Program-made: the position numbers and the translations under genes | Source of the DNA: Stutzerimonas stutzeri | Lineage (GTDB): Bacteria > Pseudomonadota > Gammaproteobacteria > Pseudomonadales > Pseudomonadaceae | Assembly (NCBI RefSeq): GCF_009789555.1 | Contig: NZ_CP046902.1 | Span: forward strand, 3,736,001-3,800,000 | Reading direction: 5' to 3' | DNA length: 64,000 nt | In this document: piece by piece, positions 36,396 through 45,339 of the stretch | How positions within the stretch are numbered: the stretch's first letter is position 1 | Layout of the letters: each line of letters starts with the position of its first letter | The notes under the pieces: generated by a model | The model's database searches: none | Told to the model about the DNA's origin: nothing | The model's input: the letters and a program-made list of their open reading frames with translations, nothing else

Positions 36396-37877
36396 TCAAC
36401 CGATGGCGGCTTCCAGCGCGTCGTTGAGGGTGCGCAGGACCTTGACCCTGGCGAAGCGCTTGTCATTGGCCTCGACCAGTGTCCAGGGCGCCAGCCCGGT
36501 ACTCGTACGGTCGACCATGTCGGCCACCGCATGGCCGTAATCGTCCCATCTGGCACGGTTGCGCCAGTCCTCGTCGGTAATCTTGAATCGCTTGTGGGGC
36601 GTATCTTCACGTTCCTTGAAACGCTCGAGCTGTGTGTTCTGGTCGATCGACAACCAGAACTTGACCACCACCACGCCGGCCTCCACGAGCTGCTCCTCGA
36701 AATCGTTGATTTCGCTGTAGGCGCGCAGCCACTCGTCGGGGCTGCAGAAACCCTCGACCCGTTCGACCAGCACGCGGCCGTACCAGGAGCGGTCGAAAAT
36801 GGTGAATTCGCCGCGCGCCGGCACGTTACGCCAGAAACGCCACAACCAGGGCTGGGCCCGTTCGTCCTCGCTGGGCGCGGCAACCTGCACGGTGCGATAA
36901 AGACGTGGGTCCAGCGCGCCGGTGACGCGACGGATGGCGCTGCCCTTGCCGGCCGCATCGTGGCCTTCGAACAGGGCCACTACGCCACGCTTGCGCAGAC
37001 GGTGGTCGCGCAACAGTCGCGATAAACGCGCCTGCTCCTGCACCAGCTGATCCTTGTAGGCGTCCTTGTCCAGCTTCTGGTCGAGATCGAGGCTACCGAG
37101 CAGGCTCATGCGGTCCGTGTGCAGCTCGACCGGCGCGGCGTGCGGTTGTAGCGGCTGCTCATCGCCGGCCTCCAGTGCGGCGTTGAGCCCTTCGAGCAAC
37201 AGCCGCCCGGCGGTCAGGCTGCGATAGCGCTCGTCACTTCCCTCGATAACGTACCAGGGGGCGAAGTCCCGGCTGCTGCGTCGCAGGATCAGTTCCCCGT
37301 ATTTGACGAACCGATCGTAGGTCTTCGATTGCTGCCAATCCAACGGGCTGATCCGCCAACTGTGCAAGGGATCGTCCCGCAGCGAATCCAGGCGTTTCAT
37401 CATCTGTTTCTTGGACAGGTGGAACCAGAATTTGAAGATCAGCATGCCTTCCTTGCAGAACATCCGCTCCAGGCGCTGGGCGCGATCAATGGCCAGTTCC
37501 AGCTCGGATTTACCCGTCCGCCCATGAACCCGGTCCTCGAGCATCTTGCTGTACCAGTTACCGAAGAAAATCCCGGTCTGGCCCTTGGGCGGCAAGCGGC
37601 GCCAATAGCGCCAGGCCAGCGGGTGGGATAATTCCTCATCGGTAGGCACATCGAAGCTGTCGACGCGGATCAGCCGTGGGTCCATCCACTCATTGAGCAG
37701 TTTGATCGTCTCGCCCTTGCCTGCGCCTTCGATGCCGTTGATGAGGATCAACACCGGAAAACGCGCCTGCTCTCTCAGCCGATACTGCGCTTCGAGCAAC
37801 GCTTCGCGCAGCACAGGAACCTCGGCGTCGTAGGTCGCCTTGTCGATCGTATGGCCGATTTCCGCGGATTCGAACAT
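36396..37877 (-). CDS. pap: Polyphosphate:AMP phosphotransferase (two-domain PPK2)
   Basis: A 493-residue tandem PPK2 protein making ADP from AMP and polyphosphate. The N-terminal domain (about 1-245) has a Walker A variant GIEGAGKGE, and the C-terminal domain (about 260-490) has GHDAAGKGS with the canonical aspartate, plus FDRSWYGR lid residues. In two-domain PPK2 enzymes the C-terminal half is the active one; the Glu-for-Asp change in the first P-loop agrees with that. The ATG at 37877 has TGGAGAAC upstream. It diverges from mnmC. Confidence 0.93.
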   Translation of the reverse strand: MFESAEIGHTIDKATYDAEVPVLREALLEAQYRLREQARFPVLILINGIEGAGKGETIKLLNEWMDPRLIRVDSFDVPTDEELSHPLAWRYWRRLPPKGQTGIFFGNWYSKMLEDRVHGRTGKSELELAIDRAQRLERMFCKEGMLIFKFWFHLSKKQMMKRLDSLRDDPLHSWRISPLDWQQSKTYDRFVKYGELILRRSSRDFAPWYVIEGSDERYRSLTAGRLLLEGLNAALEAGDEQPLQPHAAPVELHTDRMSLLGSLDLDQKLDKDAYKDQLVQEQARLSRLLRDHRLRKRGVVALFEGHDAAGKGSAIRRVTGALDPRLYRTVQVAAPSEDERAQPWLWRFWRNVPARGEFTIFDRSWYGRVLVERVEGFCSPDEWLRAYSEINDFEEQLVEAGVVVVKFWLSIDQNTQLERFKEREDTPHKRFKITDEDWRNRARWDDYGHAVADMVDRTSTGLAPWTLVEANDKRFARVKVLRTLNDALEAAIG

Positions 37878-38070
37878 GGTGTTCTCCAGAACAGAGGGCG
37901 GCGGCACGACTGGCAAGACGCTTGCCCCGGCTAGCGGCACGCCACGACCAGCGGCCACCCCGCCGCATAAAGAATACGCCCATGTCGATGCGACAAAGCG
38001 TATCCGCAGCAGGTTTCCCCGCCGCTGGTAGAATCGCTCCCTTTCGTCCCTTTCGCCCAGGAAGCGCCTG

Positions 38071-40044
38071 ATGCCCGCCCACGTTACCACCGGATTCCAG
38101 CACGCCGAACTCGACTGGGACGAGAACGGCCAGCCGCAATCACGACTGTATGGCGATGTGTATTTCTCACGCGTTTCCGGTATGGCGGAAACCGCGCATG
38201 TGTTCCTGCAACCGAACCGACTCGCCGAGCGTTTCGCCGCGTTGCGCGGTGCGGCGGACTTCGTCATCGGCGAAACGGGCTTTGGCACCGGGCTGAATTT
38301 CCTCAGCGCCTGGGCGCTGTTCGAACGTAGCGCTCCGGCGGGCGCCAGGCTGCAGTTCATCAGCGTCGAGAAGCACCCGCTGACCCGAGAGGATCTTCAA
38401 CGCGCGTTGGCCTTGTGGCCTGAGTTGGACGCCCAGTCAGCGCAGTTGCTGGACCAGTACGTGGCGATCAATCCCGGCTTCCAGCAGCTTCGCTTCGGCC
38501 GCGTGGTGCTCACGCTGTTGGTGGGCGATGCGCTCGAATGCCTGGCCAGCCTGGATGCCAGGATCGACGCCTGGTTCCTCGACGGCTTCGCCCCGGCCAA
38601 AAATCCGGACATGTGGCAACCCTCGCTTTTTGCGCACCTGGCGCGCCTGTCCGCCTCCGGCACGACCTTGGCGACCTTCACCAGCGCCGGCAGCGTGCGC
38701 CGAGGCCTGACGGACGCAGGTTTCGAAATCAAGCGAATCCCGGGCTTCGGCGACAAATGGGAGAGCTTGCAGGGGCGGCTGCTCCGTGCGCCGGAGGCCT
38801 TCGCCATGCCGTGGTACGCACGCCCCGCGCATAGGCCGACGCAACGCAAGGCGCTGGTGATCGGCGCCGGGCTGGCGGGTTGCGCAAGTGCCGCAAGCCT
38901 GGCGGCTCGTGGCTGGCAGGTGACCGTGTTGGAGCGCCACGGCGACGTCGCTCAGGAAGGCTCCGGCAACCCGCAGGGCGTGCTCTACCTGAAGCTGTCG
39001 GCGCACGGCACGGCGCTCTCGCAACTGGTGGTCAGTGGCTTCGGCTATACGCGCCGCTTGCTGCAGAACCTGCAGCGGGGGCGGGACTGGGACGCGTGCG
39101 GCGTATTGCAGATTGCCTTCGACGACAAGGAATCCACGCGACAAATGGCCCTCGCCGATGCCTTTTCGCCCAGCCTGCTGCGCGCCGTGAAGCGCCAGGA
39201 AGCCGAGCAGTTGGCCGGGGTGACACTGGACGACGGTGGCCTGTTCTACCCGGACGCCGGCTGGGTCCATCCGCCGGCCCTGTGCAGGTGGATGCTCGAA
39301 GGGCCCGGCATCGAATTGCTCAGGCATCGACAAGCCCTCGAGCTACGCCGCGTCGGCGACTGCTGGCAGGCATTGAATGGCACGCGAGTGCTGGCCGAAG
39401 CGCCGGTGGTTGTGCTGGCGGGCGCCGCCGATGTGGCGAATTTCAGCCACAGCGCGTGGCTACCGCTCAAGCGCATCCGCGGCCAGATCAGCGGGCTTCC
39501 GGCCACCGAGCGAAGCGGCGCCTTGCGCACCGTGCTCTGCGCCAAAGGCTACGTCGCCCCTTCGCGCGATGGGCTGCATACCCTTGGCGCAAGCTTCAAT
39601 TTCGCCGACGGCGACCCGTCGCCCAGCGCAGCTGAACATCAGGCGAATCTGGACATGCTGATGGAGATATCGGCCGATCTGTTTCAGCGGTTGCAGGCCG
39701 GTGCGCGTTCGACCGATCAGTTGCAGGGCCGCGTCGCCTTTCGCTGCACCAGCCCGGACTACCTGCCGATCGTCGGTCCTTTGGCCGACGCCGTGCCGTT
39801 CGCCGAGGCCTATGCCGTGCTCGGCAAGGACGCTCGCCAAGTACCCGATACGCCCTGCCCCTGGCTGGACGGGCTTTACGTCAATACCGCCCATGGTTCG
39901 CGTGGCGTGATCACCGCCCCGCTGTGCGGCGAGTTGCTGGCCGCCTGGATCGATGGCGAGCCATTACCCGTGCCACGCGCCATCGCCGAGGCGTGCCATC
40001 CGAATCGGTTCCTGTTGCGCAAGATCATTCGCCGAGCGGACTGA
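38071..40044 (+). CDS. mnmC: Bifunctional tRNA wobble-uridine modifier MnmC
   Basis: A 657-residue fusion. The N-terminal methyltransferase domain (about 1-240, GETGFGTGLNFL SAM site, DAWFLDGFAPAKNPDMW) methylates nm5U34. The C-terminal FAD oxidase (about 260-657, ALVIGAGLAGCASAASLA dinucleotide site) first removes the carboxymethyl group of cmnm5U34. Together they give mnm5s2U in the wobble position. Length equals the E. coli type. The ATG at 38071 follows AGGAAGCGCCTG. Confidence 0.95.
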   Translation: MPAHVTTGFQHAELDWDENGQPQSRLYGDVYFSRVSGMAETAHVFLQPNRLAERFAALRGAADFVIGETGFGTGLNFLSAWALFERSAPAGARLQFISVEKHPLTREDLQRALALWPELDAQSAQLLDQYVAINPGFQQLRFGRVVLTLLVGDALECLASLDARIDAWFLDGFAPAKNPDMWQPSLFAHLARLSASGTTLATFTSAGSVRRGLTDAGFEIKRIPGFGDKWESLQGRLLRAPEAFAMPWYARPAHRPTQRKALVIGAGLAGCASAASLAARGWQVTVLERHGDVAQEGSGNPQGVLYLKLSAHGTALSQLVVSGFGYTRRLLQNLQRGRDWDACGVLQIAFDDKESTRQMALADAFSPSLLRAVKRQEAEQLAGVTLDDGGLFYPDAGWVHPPALCRWMLEGPGIELLRHRQALELRRVGDCWQALNGTRVLAEAPVVVLAGAADVANFSHSAWLPLKRIRGQISGLPATERSGALRTVLCAKGYVAPSRDGLHTLGASFNFADGDPSPSAAEHQANLDMLMEISADLFQRLQAGARSTDQLQGRVAFRCTSPDYLPIVGPLADAVPFAEAYAVLGKDARQVPDTPCPWLDGLYVNTAHGSRGVITAPLCGELLAAWIDGEPLPVPRAIAEACHPNRFLLRKIIRRAD

Positions 40045-40097
40045 CTCCGGATCTGCACAACCACGCTCGGCTGGCGCGAGCCCACCGGACGTCCTAC

Positions 40098-40337
40098 TCA
40101 CCCGTCCCGCCGCGGGTCGTCCCAGAACGGCCGGCTCGCTTCCGTTTCGATATCCGCACGGCTCAGTCCGAGATCCTCGAGCATTTCATCGCTCAGGGCG
40201 GCGAGCTGCCGGCGTTGCCGGTACAGCGCGTGCCAGCGGCCGACTCGCTGCCAGCAGGCCCGTAAAAAAGCGGCCATCGCTGTCCTGCGGTTGGCGGCGA
40301 GATGAAGGGAATCGAGAACCTGAGCATGGCTTTTCAT
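40098..40337 (-). CDS. DUF1127 small basic protein
   Basis: A 79-residue protein ending in a DUF1127 (YjiS-like) domain: RQRRQLAALSDEMLEDLGLSRADIETEASRPFWDD. Such arginine-rich small proteins have been linked to RNA turnover and phosphate/carbon metabolism in other bacteria. A perfect GGAGGT site precedes the ATG at 40337. It diverges from a LysR gene over a 93-base gap holding interlocking inverted repeats, so it is probably that regulator's target. Confidence 0.88.
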   Translation of the reverse strand: MKSHAQVLDSLHLAANRRTAMAAFLRACWQRVGRWHALYRQRRQLAALSDEMLEDLGLSRADIETEASRPFWDDPRRDG

Positions 40338-40389
40338 GGTGCACCTCCGGGTGGATGGCATCAGTGTCGAGCCGGGGTTATGATCAATC

Positions 40390-40411
40390 CAACGAATGTT
40401 GTTGATACAAC
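40390..40411. promoter_or_regulatory. Interlocking inverted repeats, LysR operator candidate
   Basis: CAAC-GAAT-GTTG (40390-40401) overlaps GTTGT-TGAT-ACAAC (40398-40411); the shared GTTG belongs to both palindromes. They lie 20 bases before the LysR start and 53 bases from the divergent DUF1127 start. Confidence 0.5.
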
Positions 40412-40430
40412 CCATCTCGGAGATTGATGA

Positions 40431-41285
40431 ATGGCCAACTATCCCAGTATCGATGCGGAGCTGCTGCGCAGCTTCGTCGCCATTGCCGACCATGGTGGGT
40501 TCACCCGCGCAGCCGATGCGGTCAATCGCACCCAGTCGGCTATCAGCATGCAAATGAAACGGCTCGAGGAAGATGTCCTGCAGCGCGCGCTGTTCGAGCG
40601 CAATGGGCGGCAGGTCCGCCTGACCGCGGAGGGTCAAGTGCTGCTTGGCTACGCCCGGCGCATCCTCAAGCTGCACGGCGAAGTGCTGACCACGTTCCGC
40701 GAGCCGCACATGGTTGGATCGGTGCGCATCGGCACCCCGGACGACTATGTCATGCGCTTTCTACCCGGCATTCTGTCGCGCTTCGCCCAGGCCTACCCGC
40801 TGGTGCAGGTCGAACTGCATTGCGAGCCGTCGTTTCAACTGCTGCAGCGCAGCGATCTGGATCTGACCATCGTCACCCGCGAGCCGGGTGCCGAGATCGG
40901 TCAACTGCTGCGCCGTGAGCGTGTGGTCTGGGCCGAGGCGCCGGGCTTCAATATCCACGAGCAACGGCCCGTGCCGCTGGCCGTGTTCAATGCCGAGTGC
41001 TTCTGCCGAGCCTGGGCCTGCAACGCACTGGACAGTCTGGAGATTCCCTATCGAGTCGCCTACACCAGTCCGAGCCTGTCGGCCTTGATGGCGGTGGTCA
41101 ATGCCGGCCTGGCGGTCACGGCACAGATGCAAAGCCTGCTGGCACCCGACATGCGTCAGCTGGGTGAGGCCGAGGGGTTTCCAGAGTTGCCGATAAGCAG
41201 CATCGTACTGCTGCGCAACGAGCACAGGCGGTCGCAGGTCAGCGAGACATTGGCCGAGCATATCGTCGAAGGTTTCCGCCTCTGA
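40431..41285 (+). CDS. LysR-family transcriptional regulator
   Basis: A 284-residue LysR protein. Helix-turn-helix GGFTRAADAVNRTQSAISMQMKRLEEDV, linker, then an effector domain with GSVRIGTPDDYVMRFLPGIL. The divergent DUF1127/LysR pair is recurrent in Pseudomonas; regulation of the DUF1127 gene is the natural inference. The effector is unknown. Confidence 0.9.
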   Translation: MANYPSIDAELLRSFVAIADHGGFTRAADAVNRTQSAISMQMKRLEEDVLQRALFERNGRQVRLTAEGQVLLGYARRILKLHGEVLTTFREPHMVGSVRIGTPDDYVMRFLPGILSRFAQAYPLVQVELHCEPSFQLLQRSDLDLTIVTREPGAEIGQLLRRERVVWAEAPGFNIHEQRPVPLAVFNAECFCRAWACNALDSLEIPYRVAYTSPSLSALMAVVNAGLAVTAQMQSLLAPDMRQLGEAEGFPELPISSIVLLRNEHRRSQVSETLAEHIVEGFRL

Positions 41286-41628
41286 CCGCAATGTCCGCGG
41301 CCGTCGAGGCGCCGCGCCGCGCCGCGCAAACGCAGCGTCCGGCGCTCGAAAAACAGGGGCCATGCCTGATCGCCTCGATGACCTTCAAACGAACCTGAGC
41401 CACCGCCTGCGCGCCGCGGCATTACCGGTCTGACGGTTTGACCTGAGCCGATTTGTCTGTTTGGGTATAGGACCGGACTGACCGGACGGGACCCGATTCA
41501 GCCCGGGCCGCAAGCCCCGCCGCGTTGCGCACGCAGCGGTTCAGAGCGGTACGCACTGGTCCGAAAACCTGAACTTCGCGCTCCGCACGTCAGTCACACT
41601 CCCCAACGGCAAAACCGGTAAGGATCTT
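41286..41628. other. Intergenic region before the NAGGN cluster
   Basis: 343 bases. It contains a low-complexity GCCGC run (41309-41327) and a tandem GACCGGACT/GACCGGACG repeat (41471-41488). An AlgU-type promoter candidate lies at 41571-41598. No credible gene is present. Confidence 0.5.
41571..41598 (+). promoter_or_regulatory. AlgU (sigma-22/RpoE)-like promoter candidate
   Basis: GAACTT (41571-41576), the exact AlgU -35 element, is followed after 17 bases by TCACA (41594-41598), a partial match to the TCTGA/TCAAA -10. The asnO start is 31 bases further. Osmotic induction of this cluster would agree with an envelope-stress sigma factor. Confidence 0.4.
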
Positions 41629-43401
41629 ATGTGTGGCATAGCTGGCGAACTTCGCTTCGATAATCAGGCGGCCGATCTGGCCGCCGTTGAACGCATCACC
41701 CAACACCTCGCTTCGCGCGGCCCCGACGCGTGCGGCTTCAATAGCCAGGGGCCTCTGGCATTCGGCCACCGTCGCCTGAAAATCATGGATCTGTGCGAGG
41801 CCTCTGGCCAGCCGATGATCGACTCCGCGCTGGGCCTTTCGATGGTCTTCAACGGCGCCATCTACAACTACCCCGAACTGCGCGCTGAACTGGAAGCGCT
41901 GGGCTACAGCTTCTTCTCCAGCGGCGACACCGAAGTGCTGCTCAAGGGCTTTCATGCCTGGGGCGAGGCCCTGCTACCGCGCCTGAACGGCATGTTTGCC
42001 TTCGCCATCTGGCAGCGCGACACGCAGGAGCTCTTCATCGCCCGCGACCGTCTGGGCATCAAGCCGCTGTATTTCTCCAGGACCGCCGAGCGCCTGCGCT
42101 TCGCCTCCGCGCTGCCAGCCCTGCTCAAGGGCGGCGATATCGCCGGTGTGCTGAACCCGGTGGCGCTCAACCATTACATGAGTTTTCACGCCGTGGTTCC
42201 GGCGCCGGACACGCTGATCGCCGGCATCGAGAAACTGCCGCCAGGCACTTACATGCGCGTCGATGCCAGCGGCAAGACCCACCAGCATCGCTGGTGGCAA
42301 CTGGAATTCGGCGCGCGTGAGGAAGAACGGCAATACACGTTCGAGGACTGGCAGGAGCGCACGCTGGCAGCGTTGCGCGAGTCGGTGGCGCTGCGTCAGC
42401 GGGCCGCGGTCGATGTCGGCGTCCTGCTCTCCGGGGGCGTCGATTCCAGCCTGCTGGTTGGCTTGCTCCGGGAAGCGGGTGCAGCGGACAACCTGTTGAC
42501 CTTCTCCATCGGCTTCGAGGATGCCGGCGGCGAACGCGGTGACGAGTTCAAGTATTCCGACCTGATCGCCGAGCATTACCAGACACGCCACCATCAGTTG
42601 CGCATTCAGGAAAAGGAAATCCTCGAACGGCTGCCCGCGGCATTCCAGGCGATGAGCGAACCGATGGTCAGCCATGACTGCATCGCCTTCTACTTGTTGT
42701 CGCGCGAGGTCTCCAAGCACTGCAAGGTGGTGCAGAGCGGCCAGGGCGCCGATGAGCTGTTCGCCGGTTACCACTGGTATCCGCAGGTCGACGGCGCGCA
42801 GGACCCGGCTGCCGCCTATCTCGCGGCCTTTCGCGACCGCAGCTATGAGGAGTACGCCGAGACCCTGCAACAACAGTGGGTCAAGGGCGACTTCTCCGGC
42901 GACTTCGTGCGTCAGCACTTCGCACAGCCTGGCGCTGACGCGGCGGTGGACAAGGCGCTGCGTATCGATAGCACCGTGATGCTGGTGGACGACCCGGTCA
43001 AGCGCGTCGACAACATGACCATGGCTTGGGGCCTTGAGGCACGAGTGCCGTTCCTCGATCACAACGTCGCCGAGCTGTCTGCGCGCATCCCGGCCAAGTA
43101 CAAACTGCCCGACGGCGGCAAGTACGTGCTCAAGGAAGCCGCGCGCAAGGTGATTCCCGCTGCGGTGATCGACCGGCCGAAAGGCTACTTCCCAGTCCCC
43201 GGACTCAAGCACCTGCAAGGCGAAACGCTCAATTGGGTGCGCGAACTGCTGACCGACCCGAGCCAGGATCGCGGCCTGTACAACCCGGCGATGCTCGACA
43301 GGCTGTTCAACGACCCCGAAGGCCAGTTGACGCCGCTACGCGGATCGAAACTCTGGCAACTGGCGGCACTCAACCTATGGTTGAGCGAACAAGGCCTATG
43401 A
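41629..43401 (+). CDS. asnO: N-acetylglutaminylglutamine amidotransferase
   Basis: A 590-residue asparagine-synthetase-like enzyme that amidates the dipeptide to give the osmoprotectant N-acetylglutaminylglutamine amide (NAGGN). Cys2 (MCGIAGE) is the glutaminase nucleophile, with NGAIYNYPELRAEL in the same domain. The synthetase domain has the PP-loop LLSGGVDSSLL. It is assigned to NAGGN rather than asparagine synthesis because the GNAT/ATP-grasp partner and M42 peptidase follow directly. AAGGA precedes the ATG. Confidence 0.93.
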   Translation: MCGIAGELRFDNQAADLAAVERITQHLASRGPDACGFNSQGPLAFGHRRLKIMDLCEASGQPMIDSALGLSMVFNGAIYNYPELRAELEALGYSFFSSGDTEVLLKGFHAWGEALLPRLNGMFAFAIWQRDTQELFIARDRLGIKPLYFSRTAERLRFASALPALLKGGDIAGVLNPVALNHYMSFHAVVPAPDTLIAGIEKLPPGTYMRVDASGKTHQHRWWQLEFGAREEERQYTFEDWQERTLAALRESVALRQRAAVDVGVLLSGGVDSSLLVGLLREAGAADNLLTFSIGFEDAGGERGDEFKYSDLIAEHYQTRHHQLRIQEKEILERLPAAFQAMSEPMVSHDCIAFYLLSREVSKHCKVVQSGQGADELFAGYHWYPQVDGAQDPAAAYLAAFRDRSYEEYAETLQQQWVKGDFSGDFVRQHFAQPGADAAVDKALRIDSTVMLVDDPVKRVDNMTMAWGLEARVPFLDHNVAELSARIPAKYKLPDGGKYVLKEAARKVIPAAVIDRPKGYFPVPGLKHLQGETLNWVRELLTDPSQDRGLYNPAMLDRLFNDPEGQLTPLRGSKLWQLAALNLWLSEQGL

Positions 43402-43491
43402 CCCTCCGCTCCTGACGGCGCGTCATCGCAGGCAGGGATGACCGTCCCGCCTGCGATCCGTGGCGTCATGGCAAGCCCTAAGGAACGCACC

Positions 43492-45234
43492 ATGCAGAAG
43501 TCTCAAGCTTACGGACAGCGATTGTTGCGCGGACAGGCCCCGACCTATGAGCGGCTGCAAGCGCGCCTTGCCGAGGACGGCCAGGAAGAACCCCGGGGCC
43601 CGGTAACGCTGCACTGCGGTTGGGGCCGGATACTGGTCGGCCATACCTACTCCGACCCGGCTGATCTGGCCGCCGACCTGTTGGATGAGCAAGCGGGCGA
43701 ACGCGATATTGCACTGTATGTCGCCGCACCGCATCAGGTGCTGGCCTACGCGCCGCAACAGCTGTTTCTCGATCCATCCGACACCTTGCGTATCTGGTTC
43801 ACCGACTACCGCCCCGCACGCCGCAGTTTTCGAGGTTTCAGTATTCGTCGCGCACAATGCGAGGCCGACTGGAAAGCGATCAACTGCCTGTATCAGTCTC
43901 GCGGCATGCTGCCGGTCAACCCGGAACTGTGCACCCCGCGCGAAAAAGGCGGACCGGTGTACTGGCTGGCCGAAGATGACGATTCCGGGCAGATCATCGG
44001 CAGCGTGATGGGCATCAATCACCAGACAGCCTTCAACGATCCCGAAAACGGCTCCAGCCTCTGGTGCCTGGCGGTCGCCCCGAGCTGCACCCGTCCCGGC
44101 GTCGGCGAAGCACTGGTGCGTCACCTGATCGAACAGTACATGGGGCGTGGCCTGGCCTATCTCGACCTGTCGGTGCTGCACGACAACAAGCAGGCCAAGG
44201 CGCTCTACGCCAAGCTCGGCTTCCGTGACCTGCAAACCTTCACCGTCAAGCGCAAGAACACCTTCAACCAGCCTCTGTTTCTCGGCCCTGGGCCGGAAGC
44301 CGAGCTGAACCCCTACGCCAGAATCATCGTCGACGAAGCCCGTCGCCGCGGCATCGAAATCACCATCGACGACGCCGAAGCCGGGCTGTTCACTCTCACC
44401 CAGGGCGGCCGAAAGGTGCGCTGCCGCGAATCGCTGTCGGACTTGACCTCGGCTGTCAGCATGACGCTGTGCCAGGACAAATGCCTGACCCACCGCACCC
44501 TCGCCCGGGCAGGGCTCAAGTTGCCGGCGCAGTGCCTGGCGGGCCCGGCGGAAAGCAATGCGGCGTTTCTGAAAGAGCATGGCAGCGTGGTGGTCAAGCC
44601 GGTCGATGGCGAACAGGGCCATGGGGTCTCGGTGGACCTGCGCAACATCGAGGATCTCGAACAAGCCATCGCCCGGGCCCGCCAGTTCGACCAGCGAGTG
44701 CTGATCGAGAGCTATCATTCGGGGCTCGATCTGCGCATCGTAGTCATCGGCTACGAAGTGGTGGCCGCCGCGATCCGCCGGCCCGCCGAGGTCGTGGGCG
44801 ACGGCAGCCACAGCATTCGCGAACTGATCGAAGCCCAGAGCCGCCGACGCCAGGCTGCGACCAGCGGCGAAAGCCGCATTCCAATGGACGAGGAAACCCG
44901 CCGCTGCATCGAAGAAGCCGGTTTCGATTACGACACGGTCTTGCCCCACGGACAGCACCTGGCGGTTCGGCGTACCGCCAACCTGCACACTGGCGGCACC
45001 CTCGACGATGTCACCGACCAGTTGCACCCGGAGCTGATCGACGCGGCTGTTCGAGCCGCACGGGCGCTGGATATTCCGGTGGTCGGGCTGGATCTGCTGG
45101 TACCGGCCGCCGATCAACCGGATTACGTCTTCATCGAAGCCAACGAGCGTGTCGGGCTGGCCAACCATCATCCCCAGCCAACGGCGGAGCGTTTCATCGA
45201 CCTGCTGTTTCCGCTCAGCCACAATAGTCACTAG
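43492..45234 (+). CDS. ngg: N-acetylglutaminylglutamine synthetase (GNAT + ATP-grasp)
   Basis: A 580-residue fusion. The N-terminal part (about 1-100) precedes a GNAT acetyltransferase domain (about 105-265; LAVAPSCTRPGVGEALVRHLIEQ). The rest (about 280-575) is an ATP-grasp ligase (VVKPVDGEQGHGVSVDL, FIEANERVGLANHH) similar to the cyanophycin synthetase/glutathione ligase family. It acetylates glutamine and joins a second glutamine. The ATG at 43492 with TAAGGAACG was chosen; an ATG eight codons earlier is an alternative. It is 90 bases from asnO and 105 bases from the M42 gene. Confidence 0.93.
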   Translation: MQKSQAYGQRLLRGQAPTYERLQARLAEDGQEEPRGPVTLHCGWGRILVGHTYSDPADLAADLLDEQAGERDIALYVAAPHQVLAYAPQQLFLDPSDTLRIWFTDYRPARRSFRGFSIRRAQCEADWKAINCLYQSRGMLPVNPELCTPREKGGPVYWLAEDDDSGQIIGSVMGINHQTAFNDPENGSSLWCLAVAPSCTRPGVGEALVRHLIEQYMGRGLAYLDLSVLHDNKQAKALYAKLGFRDLQTFTVKRKNTFNQPLFLGPGPEAELNPYARIIVDEARRRGIEITIDDAEAGLFTLTQGGRKVRCRESLSDLTSAVSMTLCQDKCLTHRTLARAGLKLPAQCLAGPAESNAAFLKEHGSVVVKPVDGEQGHGVSVDLRNIEDLEQAIARARQFDQRVLIESYHSGLDLRIVVIGYEVVAAAIRRPAEVVGDGSHSIRELIEAQSRRRQAATSGESRIPMDEETRRCIEEAGFDYDTVLPHGQHLAVRRTANLHTGGTLDDVTDQLHPELIDAAVRAARALDIPVVGLDLLVPAADQPDYVFIEANERVGLANHHPQPTAERFIDLLFPLSHNSH

Positions 45235-45339
45235 GCACAGCGCCGCCCCGGGCCAGGCGGCGCGGTTCGCAGGCGGCACCACGCGCGCAATCATTCACTG
45301 CCTGGCGGCATTCATTCACGGCCCCCACGAGGAGCGAAC

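Noticed and set aside
41309..41327. GCCGC tandem repeat
   Set aside because: Low-complexity GC run of three units in an intergenic region; no associated structure or conserved partner seen.
43423..45294. 623-codon open frame antisense to ngg
   Set aside because: Same explanation; the forward product is a clear GNAT/ATP-grasp enzyme.
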